A stretch of 42,138 nucleotides of DNA from positions 1-42,138 of the forward strand of contig JARYLJ010000015.1 of NCBI GenBank assembly GCA_029907705.1, read 5' to 3'. The position numbers and the translations under genes are program-made. This document shows positions 17,086-25,769 of this stretch, piece after piece (the first letter of the stretch is position 1; every line of letters starts with the position of its first letter). Under the pieces are notes generated by a model. It worked only from the letters and a program-made list of their open reading frames with translations, ran no database searches and was not told where the DNA came from. Source of the DNA: Methanomicrobiales archaeon. Lineage in GTDB: Archaea > Halobacteriota > Methanomicrobia > Methanomicrobiales > JACTUA01.

Positions 17086-17976
17086 TCAGCCCTTCGACAC
17101 ACTCCATAAGTCCTCTGCGAGGCGCATGATCTCGTGCCTCCTGTGGAGCCCTTCCAGCAGATGTGCGGGTATCCCGTCGATCCCCCAGCAGGCACCTGCG
17201 AGCGCCCCGCATATCGCCCCGATCGTGTCCGCATCCCCACCCATGTTCACCGCCCTGTAGAGGGCATCCTCGAAGGATTCGGCATCCATCAGGTGGAAGA
17301 GGGCGCAGTGCAATGCGCCGAGGGCATCGAGGGATGGCGCTGGCCTGTACGCCCGGAAATTTTCGAGCACATGCCTCACCTCCGGGATTCTGCAGCAGGC
17401 GATTGCCTTTTTATAGGCAGAGGATCTCCGGTCTCCACGACAGAGCCGGGAGACCATCAGATTTGCGAATGCCGAAGATTCGCCGGCAACGGGATCGAGG
17501 TGCGTGAGCGAGGAGCACTCCATGCTGATGCGATAGACCTCCGTGGGGTCGCAGTAATAGATGCCGACAGGAAACCCCCTCATCACACTGCCGTTCGTCC
17601 GGCTCCCGCCGTTCCTCTGATGTGCTTCTATTACCGCCTCCCTGATCGATCCCCCCCCGGTGATCAGCCTGAAGACGGTCGAGGATGTGGGGCCGAAGAG
17701 GTGCCCGGCAGAAAGAAAGGCATCCAGCAACCTGCGCATCGCATCCTCGGCGGAGAAACCCCGGCAGACGATCAGCGATCTGGCGATCGCGATCGCCTGC
17801 AGGGTATCGTCGGTAAAGTGGCCTGCAGGGAGTCCGAACCTGCCGCCGGAGGTGTAATGCTTCAGAGGGGTCGCAGGAGGCGGACCGCCCTCCAGGGGCG
17901 CACCGAGCGCATCCCCGATCGCAATTCCAAGGAGGGATCCGAGGGCCCTTCTCTGGTTCAATATAAACTTCACCAA
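17086..17976 (-). CDS. ADP-ribosylglycohydrolase (DraG/ARH family)
   Basis: A 296-residue protein of the family that removes ADP-ribose from proteins or related substrates using two magnesium ions. The N-terminal GIAIGDALGAPLEG, the metal motif TDDT (55-58) and the C-terminal metal motif GGDADTIGA (246-254) are complete, so it should be active. In some anaerobes DraG controls nitrogenase reductase by reversible ADP-ribosylation, but no nif or draT gene lies nearby, so the target is unknown. It stands alone and is divergent from the UPF0058 gene with 49 bases between them. Confidence 0.92.
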   Translation of the reverse strand: MVKFILNQRRALGSLLGIAIGDALGAPLEGGPPPATPLKHYTSGGRFGLPAGHFTDDTLQAIAIARSLIVCRGFSAEDAMRRLLDAFLSAGHLFGPTSSTVFRLITGGGSIREAVIEAHQRNGGSRTNGSVMRGFPVGIYYCDPTEVYRISMECSSLTHLDPVAGESSAFANLMVSRLCRGDRRSSAYKKAIACCRIPEVRHVLENFRAYRPAPSLDALGALHCALFHLMDAESFEDALYRAVNMGGDADTIGAICGALAGACWGIDGIPAHLLEGLHRRHEIMRLAEDLWSVSKG

Positions 17977-17989
17977 TAAACTATATCTC
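17976..17989 (+). promoter_or_regulatory. Putative TATA box of the UPF0058 gene
   Basis: ATAAACTATATCTC lies about 40 bases before the GTG start at 18026. A clear ribosome binding site GAGGTGA (18015-18021) follows five bases before the GTG. Confidence 0.4.
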
Positions 17990-18025
17990 TTCAGGAAAAA
18001 TAGTAGTTCTTATAGAGGTGACAGC

Positions 18026-18292
18026 GTGCAGAAAGAGGAACTGCTTCATTTACACATGCTCCTGATTCAGATCAAAAAATACTACGAAAGTATGAACGGC
18101 GAGGAGATACAAACAGAAAAATACTCTTCTCTTCTGGTTTCCCCGGTTCACATTCACAAGAATAAAGTTCTGCACAAGAAGGCGATTCTGGCCCTCGGCG
18201 AGGAGATCGTACAGCACATCCACCAGCACGAGATGAGCAGGGTGGGATTTTTGGCCGATACGGCATCGAGCAGGGTGGCTGTCGAACACTGA
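18026..18292 (+). CDS. UPF0058 family small protein
   Basis: An 88-residue helical protein of the archaeal UPF0058 family. It shows the typical MQKEELLHLHMLL start, the SPVHIHKNKVLHKKAI middle and His-rich segments (EEIVQHIHQHE). The GTG start is supported by a ribosome binding site five bases upstream (GAGGTGA). Function is unknown; the family is nearly confined to euryarchaea. It ends four bases before the elp3 start, so it is probably the first gene of the following run. Confidence 0.92.
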   Translation: MQKEELLHLHMLLIQIKKYYESMNGEEIQTEKYSSLLVSPVHIHKNKVLHKKAILALGEEIVQHIHQHEMSRVGFLADTASSRVAVEH

Positions 18293-18296
18293 GTGC

Positions 18297-19868
18297 ATGG
18301 ACACCGCCAGAACGCACCGGGAGATCATCTCCCGCCTTCTCTCCGAGTCGACCAGCGATATCCAGCACGTGAAGCTGGAGGTATGCCGCCAGGGAGGCCT
18401 CGAACGGATTCCGAAGAATTCAGAACTGCTCGGTGCCGCATATCCGGAGGAGCGAGAACTTCTCAGGAGGAGGCTGATGCTGAAACCGACGAGGACGGCC
18501 AGTGGCGTAGCTCCCGTCGCGGTCATGACCTCTCCTCACCCATGTCCGCATGGCAGGTGCCTCCCGTGTCCGGGAGGGCCCGATCATCCGTTCCACTCTC
18601 CCCAGAGCTATACGGGGGAGGAGCCAGCGGCGCTCCGAGGCAGAGAGCATGATTACGATCCCTTTGCACAGGTGACTGCCAGGCTGGCGCAGTTCGATGC
18701 GCTCGGCCATCATGTGAACAAGGTGGAACTCATCGTCATGGGTGGCACGATAACGGCGAGGCCCCGAGAATTTCAGGAATTTTTCGTCAGGCGGTGCCTG
18801 GATGCGATGAATAACTTTCCCGGCGACGCAGCAGGGCTATCTGGAAGCTTCGGTGAAGCTGCCCTGAAGAACGAGGGGGCGAAGACGAGATGTGTCGCCA
18901 TAACATTCGAAACGCGCCCGGACTGGTGCAGGAGGGAACATATCGAGTCCATGCTCGAGCTGGGAGTGACGAAGGTGGAGCTCGGCGTGCAGCATCTCGA
19001 CGATCGGATACTTGAAATGAACAGGAGGGGTTGCAACAGCAAGGATACCATCGTGGCAAATACGCTCCTGAGGGATGCCGGTCTGAAGGTCGGTTTCCAT
19101 ATCATGCCCAATCTTTATGGTAGCACGATCGAACAGGATCGGAAGATGTTCCAGAAACTCTTCGAGGATTCGAATCTGAGACCGGATTTCCTGAAGATAT
19201 ATCCGACACTCGTCACTCCCGGTTCAGAACTCGAGCATCTCTGGAGAAAAGGCGAATACACTCCCTACCCGGAAGACGAGCTCCTGGATCTTCTCGCCCA
19301 TGCAAAGGCGATGCTGCCCGAATATGTCAGGCTGCAGCGCATTCAGAGGGATATTCCCGCACGCTTGATATTGGCAGGATCGCATCACGGAAACATCAGG
19401 CAGCTTGCACGGAACCGTCTTGAGGCCTCGGGGGGGAGGTGCCGGTGCATCCGATGCCGGGAGGTGGGGAGGAATCCGGAAACTGGCGGCGATATTGAAT
19501 TCAGAATCCTGTCTTACGCCTGCTGTGAGGGCGAGGAGTACTTCATCTCTGCCTGTGCAGGGGAAAGACTCATCGGGTTCGCCAGGCTCCGGTTTCCTTC
19601 ACAGCCTTTCCTTCCGGAACTTGAAAATACCACCCTCCTCAGGGAACTGCATGTGTACGGAGAGATGGTCCCTGTGGGGAGTCGGCCCGACGAGTTCGCG
19701 TGGCAGCACCGGCACATCGGGAGTGAGCTGATCGGCATCGCAGAGCGCAGGGCAGAGGACCAGGGTTTCCGTTCACTCGCCGTGATGAGCGGGGTCGGTG
19801 TTCGCCCCTATTATCGCCGCCAAGGGTACGTCAGGGCGGGGCCCTACATGCGGAAGGATCTTGGATGA
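18297..19868 (+). CDS. elp3: tRNA uridine(34) acetyltransferase, Elp3 type
   Basis: A 523-residue radical-SAM/acetyltransferase enzyme that adds a carboxymethyl-type group to the wobble uridine of certain tRNAs. The cluster cysteines are C83, C88 and C91 in CPHGRCLPCPGG (the archaeal CX4CX2C spacing), followed by the radical-SAM barrel (KVELIVMGGT, FETRPDWC, ELGVQHLDD) and a C-terminal GNAT domain with the acetyl-CoA loop QHRHIGSELIGIAERRA and VRPYYRRQGYVR. Length is normal for archaeal Elp3, which works without the other Elongator subunits. It overlaps priS by four bases (ATGA), tying a tRNA-modification gene to replication genes. Confidence 0.95.
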   Translation: MDTARTHREIISRLLSESTSDIQHVKLEVCRQGGLERIPKNSELLGAAYPEERELLRRRLMLKPTRTASGVAPVAVMTSPHPCPHGRCLPCPGGPDHPFHSPQSYTGEEPAALRGREHDYDPFAQVTARLAQFDALGHHVNKVELIVMGGTITARPREFQEFFVRRCLDAMNNFPGDAAGLSGSFGEAALKNEGAKTRCVAITFETRPDWCRREHIESMLELGVTKVELGVQHLDDRILEMNRRGCNSKDTIVANTLLRDAGLKVGFHIMPNLYGSTIEQDRKMFQKLFEDSNLRPDFLKIYPTLVTPGSELEHLWRKGEYTPYPEDELLDLLAHAKAMLPEYVRLQRIQRDIPARLILAGSHHGNIRQLARNRLEASGGRCRCIRCREVGRNPETGGDIEFRILSYACCEGEEYFISACAGERLIGFARLRFPSQPFLPELENTTLLRELHVYGEMVPVGSRPDEFAWQHRHIGSELIGIAERRAEDQGFRSLAVMSGVGVRPYYRRQGYVRAGPYMRKDLG

Positions 19869-21025
19869 AACCCGCCACCCTCGAGTTCATCAAGCAGCGC
19901 TTCACCGAGTACTACAGGGAAGGGCATCTCATCGCTCCCCCATCAGTGAGCGAGCGTGAATGGGGTTTTATGTATTTCGAGAGCCAGGCAGCAGCGATCT
20001 CCATGCACCGTCACATGGCCTTTTCGGCCAAGCGGGAACTCTTCGATTATATAAGAAACGTGGTGCCCGCGCATATCTACTACTCCTCCGCATACTACGC
20101 CGAACCGGCCGCTCCGACCATGGGCGAGAAGAGATGGTATGGCGCGGACCTCATCTTCGATCTCGATGCCGATCACATCATGAAAGGCCCCTATCACCTG
20201 ATGCTGTCGAAGGTTAAGGAGGAGACAGAGAAACTGCTGGAGATGCTCACAGAGGAGCTTGGATTTGAGAAGAGGGCGATAAGGGTGGTCTTCTCCGGAG
20301 GAAGGGGCTATCATATTCATGTGACAGACATCTCCATCAGATCCTGGGGTAGCAGGGAGAGAAGGGAGATCGTGGACTATGTGCGAGGGATCGGCATCGA
20401 ACCCCGCACGATATTTTCGAGAGATGCTCAGGAGTGCGCCGGTGGCTGGAGGTCGAGGCTGCAGGATGTGATGGAGGAGTATCTGGCATGGCTGAAGGAA
20501 CGGTCTGCGAATGAGGCGCTGGAACACCTCACCTCTATAGGGGGTATTGGTGCCGCCATCGCGAATGATGTCATAAAGGGTATCGAAGATATGATCGGCG
20601 AGCTGCACCGCGGAGATGTACCGCTCCTGCTCAGGCGCAGGGGGGTGAAGACGATCCTCTCGGAGAAGAATCCAGAGTTCAGGAGGCGACTCGAGGAGTG
20701 TTCTGCGAGGGCGGACGAACCTGTGACGACCGATACAAAGAGGCTGATTAGAATGCCCACATCGCTGCACGGGGGCAGCGGACTCCGTGTTACACCCCTG
20801 GCAGTTCGGGATCTGCCTGCATTCGATCCTCTGATCGATGCGGTTGTCTTTGGAAGAAGGGAGGTGGAGGTCGAACCCGCACTCACCACCAGTACGAGAT
20901 TCCTGGACAACGATTATCGTGTGGAGAAGGGGGTCACGGAGCGTATACCCGAAGCACTCGCTGTATTCCTGTGCTGCCGCGGACTGGCAGAGATAGCCGG
21001 AGGTAGGAGCATTGCGGCTGGATGA
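19865..21025 (+). CDS. priS: DNA primase small (catalytic) subunit
   Basis: A 386-residue archaeal/eukaryotic-type primase catalytic subunit that makes primers for replication. The catalytic FDLDAD (D99, D101) and the nucleotide-binding SGGRGYH (144-150) are intact, as are SSAYY and the later TKRLIRMPTSLHGGSG segment. The large subunit gene is not in the window. It starts inside the end of elp3 (four-base overlap) and its last 14 bases overlap the GINS gene, so these are translationally coupled. Confidence 0.96.
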   Translation: MKPATLEFIKQRFTEYYREGHLIAPPSVSEREWGFMYFESQAAAISMHRHMAFSAKRELFDYIRNVVPAHIYYSSAYYAEPAAPTMGEKRWYGADLIFDLDADHIMKGPYHLMLSKVKEETEKLLEMLTEELGFEKRAIRVVFSGGRGYHIHVTDISIRSWGSRERREIVDYVRGIGIEPRTIFSRDAQECAGGWRSRLQDVMEEYLAWLKERSANEALEHLTSIGGIGAAIANDVIKGIEDMIGELHRGDVPLLLRRRGVKTILSEKNPEFRRRLEECSARADEPVTTDTKRLIRMPTSLHGGSGLRVTPLAVRDLPAFDPLIDAVVFGRREVEVEPALTTSTRFLDNDYRVEKGVTERIPEALAVFLCCRGLAEIAGGRSIAAG

Positions 21026-21629
21026 TCTGAGGAACGTATTGCTGAGCGAGCGGGAGAGCGGCCGGCTGGTGGAGATACCCCCCCGTCTCTTCGAGGGTGC
21101 ACTGGAGCGTCTGGCGGAGCTGGAGAGGGAGGTGAAGCAGATAGGCGATCCGCTCAGCGAGCAGTCCCATATCCTCGTGGAGGAGATCTACAGCATCCGG
21201 GAGACGATGCGTGACATCTTCCAGATTCGGATGAGAAAGATCCTCACGCTGGCGCTGACGAGTCTGGAGAGCACGGAGGACCGGGATGAGATGAAGAAGA
21301 TGCACGCGTCGGAGCAGGGGATGTACAGCGCCATCGCCTCCGCGATGGAGAGTTGCAGGAGAGTCCTGATGGAGCCGGGCAGGATCGAACAGGGTACCGT
21401 CATGGAGGAGGAGATCGTCGATACAGGGGAGAAGGTGGCAGTTGCACCGTCCGAGTCGGGGCCTTACGATGAGGTGCTGGTCCGGATCCTGAAGGATATG
21501 GAGCCATTCATGGGTGTGGACGGAAGGGTGTATCATCTGAAAAAGGAGGACATCGTCTGTCTCCCGAGGATACATGCCGAGATTCTTCAGGAGAGCAACA
21601 TAGCCTTAAATATAAATACCGGCACATAG
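21012..21629 (+). CDS. gins51: GINS complex subunit, Gins51 type
   Basis: A 205-residue protein of the archaeal GINS complex, which works with MCM and Cdc45/RecJ-like protein at the replication fork. The domain order is the Gins51 kind: a long helical A domain (about 1-110) first and a small beta B domain (about 145-200, [31 protein letters not shown]) last. The start is a TTG at 21012, supported by the ribosome binding site GGAGGTAG about ten bases upstream inside priS. The priS-gins51 order is a well-known archaeal neighbourhood, which supports the call despite low sequence conservation. Confidence 0.9.
   Translation: MRLDDLRNVLLSERESGRLVEIPPRLFEGALERLAELEREVKQIGDPLSEQSHILVEEIYSIRETMRDIFQIRMRKILTLALTSLESTEDRDEMKKMHASEQGMYSAIASAMESCRRVLMEPGRIEQGTVMEEEIVDTGEKVAVAPSESGPYDEVLVRILKDMEPFMGVDGRVYHLKKEDIVCLPRIHAEILQESNIALNINTGT
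21604..21620 (+). promoter_or_regulatory. Putative TATA box before the L44e-S27e-aIF2 operon
   Basis: CCTTAAATATAAATACC lies at the end of the gins51 coding region, about 50 bases before the L44e ATG. It suggests a second, internal promoter giving the ribosomal genes extra expression independent of the primase/GINS message. Confidence 0.5.
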
Positions 21630-21666
21630 TTATGGTATTCGGCAGACGCGACAGGTGTTTGTTTTT

Positions 21667-21945
21667 ATGAAAATGCCAGTGAAGTTCAGGACTTATTGCC
21701 CGTTCTGCAGACGGCACGAGCTGCACGAGGTGGAGAAGGTCAAGAAGGGCAGGGCCAGCGGGTTGAACTGGATCAATCGCCAGAAGGCGAGACGTGGCGG
21801 TGTCGGGAATCTGGGCAAGTTCAGCAAGGTGCCGGGAGGGGACAAACCGACCAAGAAGATCAATGTCCGGTATCGTTGCACGGTCTGCAAGAAGGCCCAT
21901 CTAAGGGCCGGCTTCCGATTGAAGAAGTTCGAGCTGACGGAGTGA
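21667..21945 (+). CDS. rpl44e: Ribosomal protein L44e
   Basis: A 92-residue large-subunit ribosomal protein shared by archaea and eukaryotes. The zinc site is formed by CPFC (9-12) and CTVCKKAH near residue 75; the basic linker ([23 protein letters not shown]) is typical. The family start [14 protein letters not shown] fixes the ATG at 21667 rather than an in-frame GTG at 21655. S27e follows four bases later. Confidence 0.97.
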   Translation: MKMPVKFRTYCPFCRRHELHEVEKVKKGRASGLNWINRQKARRGGVGNLGKFSKVPGGDKPTKKINVRYRCTVCKKAHLRAGFRLKKFELTE

Positions 21946-21949
21946 TACC

Positions 21950-22138
21950 ATGGTGAGAGCAAGAAGAACGAACAGGTCTGTTTTCTACAGAGTGAAGTGT
22001 CCGGATTGCGAGAACGAGCAGATCGTATTCGAAAAGGCGAGTACATCCGTCGAATGCCTCGTGTGCGGAAGGATCCTCGCGGAACCCACAGGCGGAAAGG
22101 TAACCCTGACAGGAGAAAAACTGGCCGAGTACCAGTGA
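21950..22138 (+). CDS. rps27e: Ribosomal protein S27e
   Basis: A 62-residue small-subunit zinc-ribbon protein. The four cysteines are in [10 protein letters not shown] and [10 protein letters not shown], followed by the conserved [12 protein letters not shown] tail. L44e, S27e, aIF2-alpha and Nop10 in this order form a standard archaeal operon, and all four are here. Confidence 0.97.
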   Translation: MVRARRTNRSVFYRVKCPDCENEQIVFEKASTSVECLVCGRILAEPTGGKVTLTGEKLAEYQ

Positions 22139-22154
22139 TGGACCGATCGCCGTG

Positions 22155-22943
22155 ATGCAGAGCAAAGAGTGGCCGAAGGAGGGTGATCTCGTCGTCTGTA
22201 CGGTGGATAATGTACAGGATTTTGTCGCGTTTGTCCGCCTCGACGAGTTCGGCGGGCGCCACGGGCTGATACCCATATCAGAGATCGCGACCGGGTGGGT
22301 GAAATACATCAGGGATCACATCCGGGAGGGTCAGAAGATTGTCTGCAAGGTCCTTCACGTCGATCCAGTGCGCGGGCATATTGATCTCTCCCTCAAGGAT
22401 GTGAACGAGCACCAGCGGAGAGAGAAGATAAGGGAATGGAAGAACGAACAGAAGGCGCAGAAATGGCTGGGGTTCGTGAGCCAGACGACGGGTGAGGAGA
22501 CACCCCGGCTGATGGAGGCGATATATAAAAAATATACCCTTCTGTATCCGTTCTTCGAGGACATAGTCACGCAGAAGGAGGAGGCATTCGATGGCCTGGG
22601 ACTCAGGGAGAACGTGAAGGAAGCGTTCTTCCAGGTCGCATCGCAGAATCTCAAGATACCCCATGTCACGGTGAGCGGATATATTGAACTCACATCCACG
22701 AAACCGGATGGCGTGAACATCATACGCCGTGCATTGAGGAGTGCCCAGCCGAAGATACCGGATGTGGAGATCGATCTCATCTACGTGGGGGCGCCCACAT
22801 ACAGAATAAAAGTAACCGCTTCCGACTACAAGACAGCAGAGAAGGCGATCGAGAAGGCATCCACAGCCGCGATAAAGGTGATGGAGAAGGCAGGTGGAAC
22901 GGGTAAGTTCCTGAGAAAACAGAAGGGTGGAAAAGGGTCATGA
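22155..22943 (+). CDS. eif2a: Translation initiation factor aIF2, alpha subunit
   Basis: A 262-residue subunit of the factor that brings initiator tRNA to the ribosome. An N-terminal S1 domain (about 8-85: EGDLVVCTVDNVQDFVAFVRLDEFGGRHGLIP, then GQKIVCKVLHVDPVRGHIDLSLKDV) is followed by the helical middle and a C-terminal alpha/beta domain. An in-frame GTG directly precedes the ATG at 22155; either could be used. The stop overlaps the Nop10 ATG by four bases. Confidence 0.97.
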   Translation: MQSKEWPKEGDLVVCTVDNVQDFVAFVRLDEFGGRHGLIPISEIATGWVKYIRDHIREGQKIVCKVLHVDPVRGHIDLSLKDVNEHQRREKIREWKNEQKAQKWLGFVSQTTGEETPRLMEAIYKKYTLLYPFFEDIVTQKEEAFDGLGLRENVKEAFFQVASQNLKIPHVTVSGYIELTSTKPDGVNIIRRALRSAQPKIPDVEIDLIYVGAPTYRIKVTASDYKTAEKAIEKASTAAIKVMEKAGGTGKFLRKQKGGKGS

Positions 22944-23101
22944 GAGCAAGGATCAGACGCTGCAGAACTGACGGGAGGTATACGATGAAGGAGATATGCC
23001 CGTACTGTGGCCATCGAACGGTGATAGCGCATCCTCCGCCGTACTCACCTGATGACCGGTTCTGGAGATATCGCAGGATCGCAATGGACGCGGTCGTTTG
23101 A
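22940..23101 (+). CDS. nop10: Ribosome biogenesis / H/ACA RNP protein Nop10
   Basis: A 53-residue protein of the H/ACA pseudouridylation complex with Cbf5, Gar1 and L7Ae. The translation begins MRARIRRCRTDGRYTMKEIC, followed by PYCG, the AHPPPYSPDDRFWRYRR segment and a short tail, an unmistakable Nop10 pattern. The usual archaeal zinc-binding set is reduced to C8, C20 and C23 as visible here. It starts inside the aIF2-alpha stop (ATGA overlap). In many archaea the next gene is a proteasome-assembly chaperone (PAC2); here a different gene follows. Confidence 0.95.
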   Translation: MRARIRRCRTDGRYTMKEICPYCGHRTVIAHPPPYSPDDRFWRYRRIAMDAVV

Positions 23102-23249
23102 TCCAGAAGGATTCGTCACCATTCTTTTACCGCATGGGAGTCCATGCCCAGGCTCTCAGTATAACCGGTCCTGTCCATCGCATTCGCCTCCGATTCCGTG
23201 TCGCCCGTGAGGGCGGTGCTGCACATTCCGGCACTGCATAAGGGTGAGC

Positions 23250-24401
23250 ATGCTCGTCGATGCAGACCTGCATATCCATTCGCGCTTTTCCATCGGTACT
23301 TCTCGCTCGATCTCCCTGCCGCTCCTCGAGAGTGGCTGCCTTCGGAAGGGCATATCGGTGCTGGGCAGCGGGGATGCATTCCAGCGGGAGTGGCGACGCG
23401 AATGCCTCGAATATGCAGCGGAGGGGCAGGGCGTACTCCTCGTCCCGTCAGCAGAGGTGGAGGATGCCAGGCGCATCCACCATCTCATCCTGATGGAGGA
23501 CTTCGATTCATTCGCATCTCTCGCCGAGTTCATCTGGCCTAGGAGTCCGAACCTCGAGAGGAGGGGAAGACCTCGCATTGAAATGGGCGGCGCGGAGATC
23601 GCCTTTCATGTCCATGAACATGGGGGTCTGGTCGGCCCGGCCCATGCGTTCACGCCGTGGACTTCATTGTATGCCGCCTGCGATTCCCTCTCCTCCTGTT
23701 ACGGTGAGGAGAGGATCGATTTTCTGGAGCTCGGCCTTTCCGCTGACTCCTCCTATGGCGCGTGCATCTCCGAGCTGCGGGGGATACCCTTTCTATCCAA
23801 TTCGGATGCACACAGCGCGAAGCCCCATGCGCTGGGTCGTGAATGGAACCGCCTGGAGATTGGTTCACTGGACGTCAAAGCGGTCCTGGGCGCGATAAAA
23901 AGTGGAAATATCGTGGCGAACGCGGGCCTGTTCCCCGAACTGGGAAAGTACAACCGCACGGCCTGCAGCAGATGCTACAGGCAGTATTCGCTCGTGGAGG
24001 CGATGCGCCTGCAGTGGCGATGCCCCGCTGACGGCGGCAGGCTGAAGAAGGGCGTATCGGACCGGGTGATGGAACTCTCCGATGCTCCACCTTCGTTCCG
24101 GCCACCGTACCTTCATCTGATACCACTGATCAGCCTCATCGGCATGGAGCTTGGCATCGCATCTCAGGAAAGTGTCGAAGCGCAGGCACTATACGAACGC
24201 CTCCTGGAGGCGCTGGGGAACGAGATCGGGGTACTGACCACGGTACCCATCGCCAGGATTGCGGCCGTGAATAAGGGGGTCGCCGACGCGATTCGGGCGC
24301 TACGCGAGGAGAGAATCGCCATCCATCCCGGCGGAGGCGGGCGATACGGTCGTATCTATCTCGAAAAAAGCAAAGATTATCAGAGCAATGCACATACCTG
24401 A
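23250..24401 (+). CDS. Endonuclease Q-like PHP-domain DNA repair nuclease
   Basis: A 383-residue protein of the TIGR00375/EndoQ family, which nicks DNA 5' to deaminated or abasic bases (uracil, hypoxanthine, AP sites). The PHP metal site is visible as DADLHIHS (4-11), HVHEHGG (near 120) and SNSDAHS (near 185). A zinc-finger region has C239, C242 and C258, but the position where a fourth Cys is expected (RCPADGG) is Asp. The C-terminal part contains a helical stretch (YERLLEALGNEIGVLTTVPIARIAAV) and ends in a basic Gly-rich PGGGGRYGRIYL. The ATG at 23250 follows AGGGTGAG; an in-frame GTG at 23244 is the alternative. It occupies the place next to nop10 and leads into the ferredoxin/reductase pair. 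Confidence 0.87.
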   Translation: MLVDADLHIHSRFSIGTSRSISLPLLESGCLRKGISVLGSGDAFQREWRRECLEYAAEGQGVLLVPSAEVEDARRIHHLILMEDFDSFASLAEFIWPRSPNLERRGRPRIEMGGAEIAFHVHEHGGLVGPAHAFTPWTSLYAACDSLSSCYGEERIDFLELGLSADSSYGACISELRGIPFLSNSDAHSAKPHALGREWNRLEIGSLDVKAVLGAIKSGNIVANAGLFPELGKYNRTACSRCYRQYSLVEAMRLQWRCPADGGRLKKGVSDRVMELSDAPPSFRPPYLHLIPLISLIGMELGIASQESVEAQALYERLLEALGNEIGVLTTVPIARIAAVNKGVADAIRALREERIAIHPGGGGRYGRIYLEKSKDYQSNAHT

Positions 24402-24406
24402 TCTCG

Positions 24407-24583
24407 ATGCTTGTCATTCACAGGGAGATCTGCGGGTACTGCGGGGCCTGCGTCTCTGTCTGTCCGGAAGGTGCACTTGAACTGATTGATGCCTATCTCG
24501 AGGTCGACGACAACTGCATTAGTTGCGGCATCTGCACGAGGGCGTGCCCGCTGGGGGCGCTGGAGGTGAAGGATGAGGAGTGA
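24407..24583 (+). CDS. Small 2[4Fe-4S] ferredoxin
   Basis: A 58-residue ferredoxin with two CxxCxxCxxxC motifs: C9, C12, C15, C19P and C37, C40, C43, C47P. It is only six bases downstream of the EndoQ-like gene and its last 11 bases overlap the geranylgeranyl reductase start, so it is very likely the electron donor for that reductase. This fits the known need of archaeal geranylgeranyl reductases for reduced ferredoxin. Confidence 0.93.
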   Translation: MLVIHREICGYCGACVSVCPEGALELIDAYLEVDDNCISCGICTRACPLGALEVKDEE

Positions 24584-25769
24584 GTACGATCTCCTCGTCA
24601 TCGGAGGTGGCCCGGGAGGCGCGATTGCAGCAAAGACCGCGGCAGAGAAGGGTCTGAACGTCTGCCTCATCGAGAAACGTCCTGCCATAGGAGCGCCCGT
24701 GAGGTGTGCGGAGGGGATCGGAAGGGAACTTCTGGAGGAGTTCATCGAGCCGGACGAGCGGTGGATCTCTTCGGAGATCGATGGCGCAAAGATCATTGCG
24801 CCGAACGGAACCGCTCTTGTGCTGGAGCCACAGATGGCAGGGAACGAGGTCGGCTACATTCTGGACAGGAAGGTGTTCGACCGGGAACTCGTCTGGCAGG
24901 CGGCGGAAGCAGGATCCGATGTGATGGTGAAGACGAGGGCAATATCCCCACTCATGAAGAACGGAAAGGTGGGGGGTGCGCATCTGGAGTTCTGCGGTAT
25001 CCAGAGGGATGTGAGGGCAGAGGTGGTGATCGCGGCAGACGGTGTGGAATCGAAGTTCGCGCGCTGGTGCGGTATCGACACGACGATCCCATACAGGGAG
25101 CTCGCCACGTGTGCACAGTACCTCCTGACCAATATCGATATCGAACCCAGGACAACCATCTTCTATCTCGGCAACCGCATCGCACCGGAGGGATATGTCT
25201 GGGTCTTCCCAAAGGGCGAGCGGAGTGCGAATGTCGGCATCGGCATCAGCCCGGCTGACTGCGGTCCGGGCCAGAGACCCCGGGATCTGCTGGATGCATT
25301 CGTTAAATCGAATCTCCCGACTGGAAGACCAATCGAATGTGTGGTGGGAGGCGTGCCTGTGTGCGAACCGCTGAAATCGACGGTTTCAGACGGGCTAATG
25401 ATTGTCGGGGACGCGGCGCGGGTCTCGGATCCACTTACCGGCGGGGGCATCTACAACGCGATGTTCACAGGTAAACTGGCGGCCGAGGTGGCATCCGAGT
25501 GCATCTCCCGCGGTGACTGCAGCCAGAAAGCCCTCGAAAAGTACGATTCGGGGTGGAGAGACTCCAGAATGGGAAAAGCGCTCGCAAGAAATTACCGCAT
25601 CAAGGAATTTTTTATAAAACTATCGGATGAGAAACTGAATTTACTGGTCGAGTCGGCCGCAAAGATAAATCTGAAGGAGTTCTCCACACTCACTCTGATC
25701 AAGGAGCTGATCGTAAGGAATCCGTCGCTCCTTCTCGAACTGAAGTCCCTCAGAGACTCAATCAGATGA
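24573..25769 (+). CDS. Geranylgeranyl reductase family flavoprotein (archaeal lipid saturation)
   Basis: A 398-residue FAD enzyme that hydrogenates the isoprenoid double bonds of digeranylgeranylglycerophospholipid. The FAD-binding [17 protein letters not shown] (10-26) near the N-terminus, the [10 protein letters not shown] stretch, the [16 protein letters not shown] motif near 155 and [15 protein letters not shown] near 285 are all present. Length is normal. The overlapping ferredoxin gene gives its probable reductant. The 3' end overlaps the convergent TrkA-type gene by 12 bases. Other members of the family act on menaquinone or chlorophyll chains, but in an archaeon with egsA the lipid role is the natural reading. 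Confidence 0.93.
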   Translation: MRSEYDLLVIGGGPGGAIAAKTAAEKGLNVCLIEKRPAIGAPVRCAEGIGRELLEEFIEPDERWISSEIDGAKIIAPNGTALVLEPQMAGNEVGYILDRKVFDRELVWQAAEAGSDVMVKTRAISPLMKNGKVGGAHLEFCGIQRDVRAEVVIAADGVESKFARWCGIDTTIPYRELATCAQYLLTNIDIEPRTTIFYLGNRIAPEGYVWVFPKGERSANVGIGISPADCGPGQRPRDLLDAFVKSNLPTGRPIECVVGGVPVCEPLKSTVSDGLMIVGDAARVSDPLTGGGIYNAMFTGKLAAEVASECISRGDCSQKALEKYDSGWRDSRMGKALARNYRIKEFFIKLSDEKLNLLVESAAKINLKEFSTLTLIKELIVRNPSLLLELKSLRDSIR

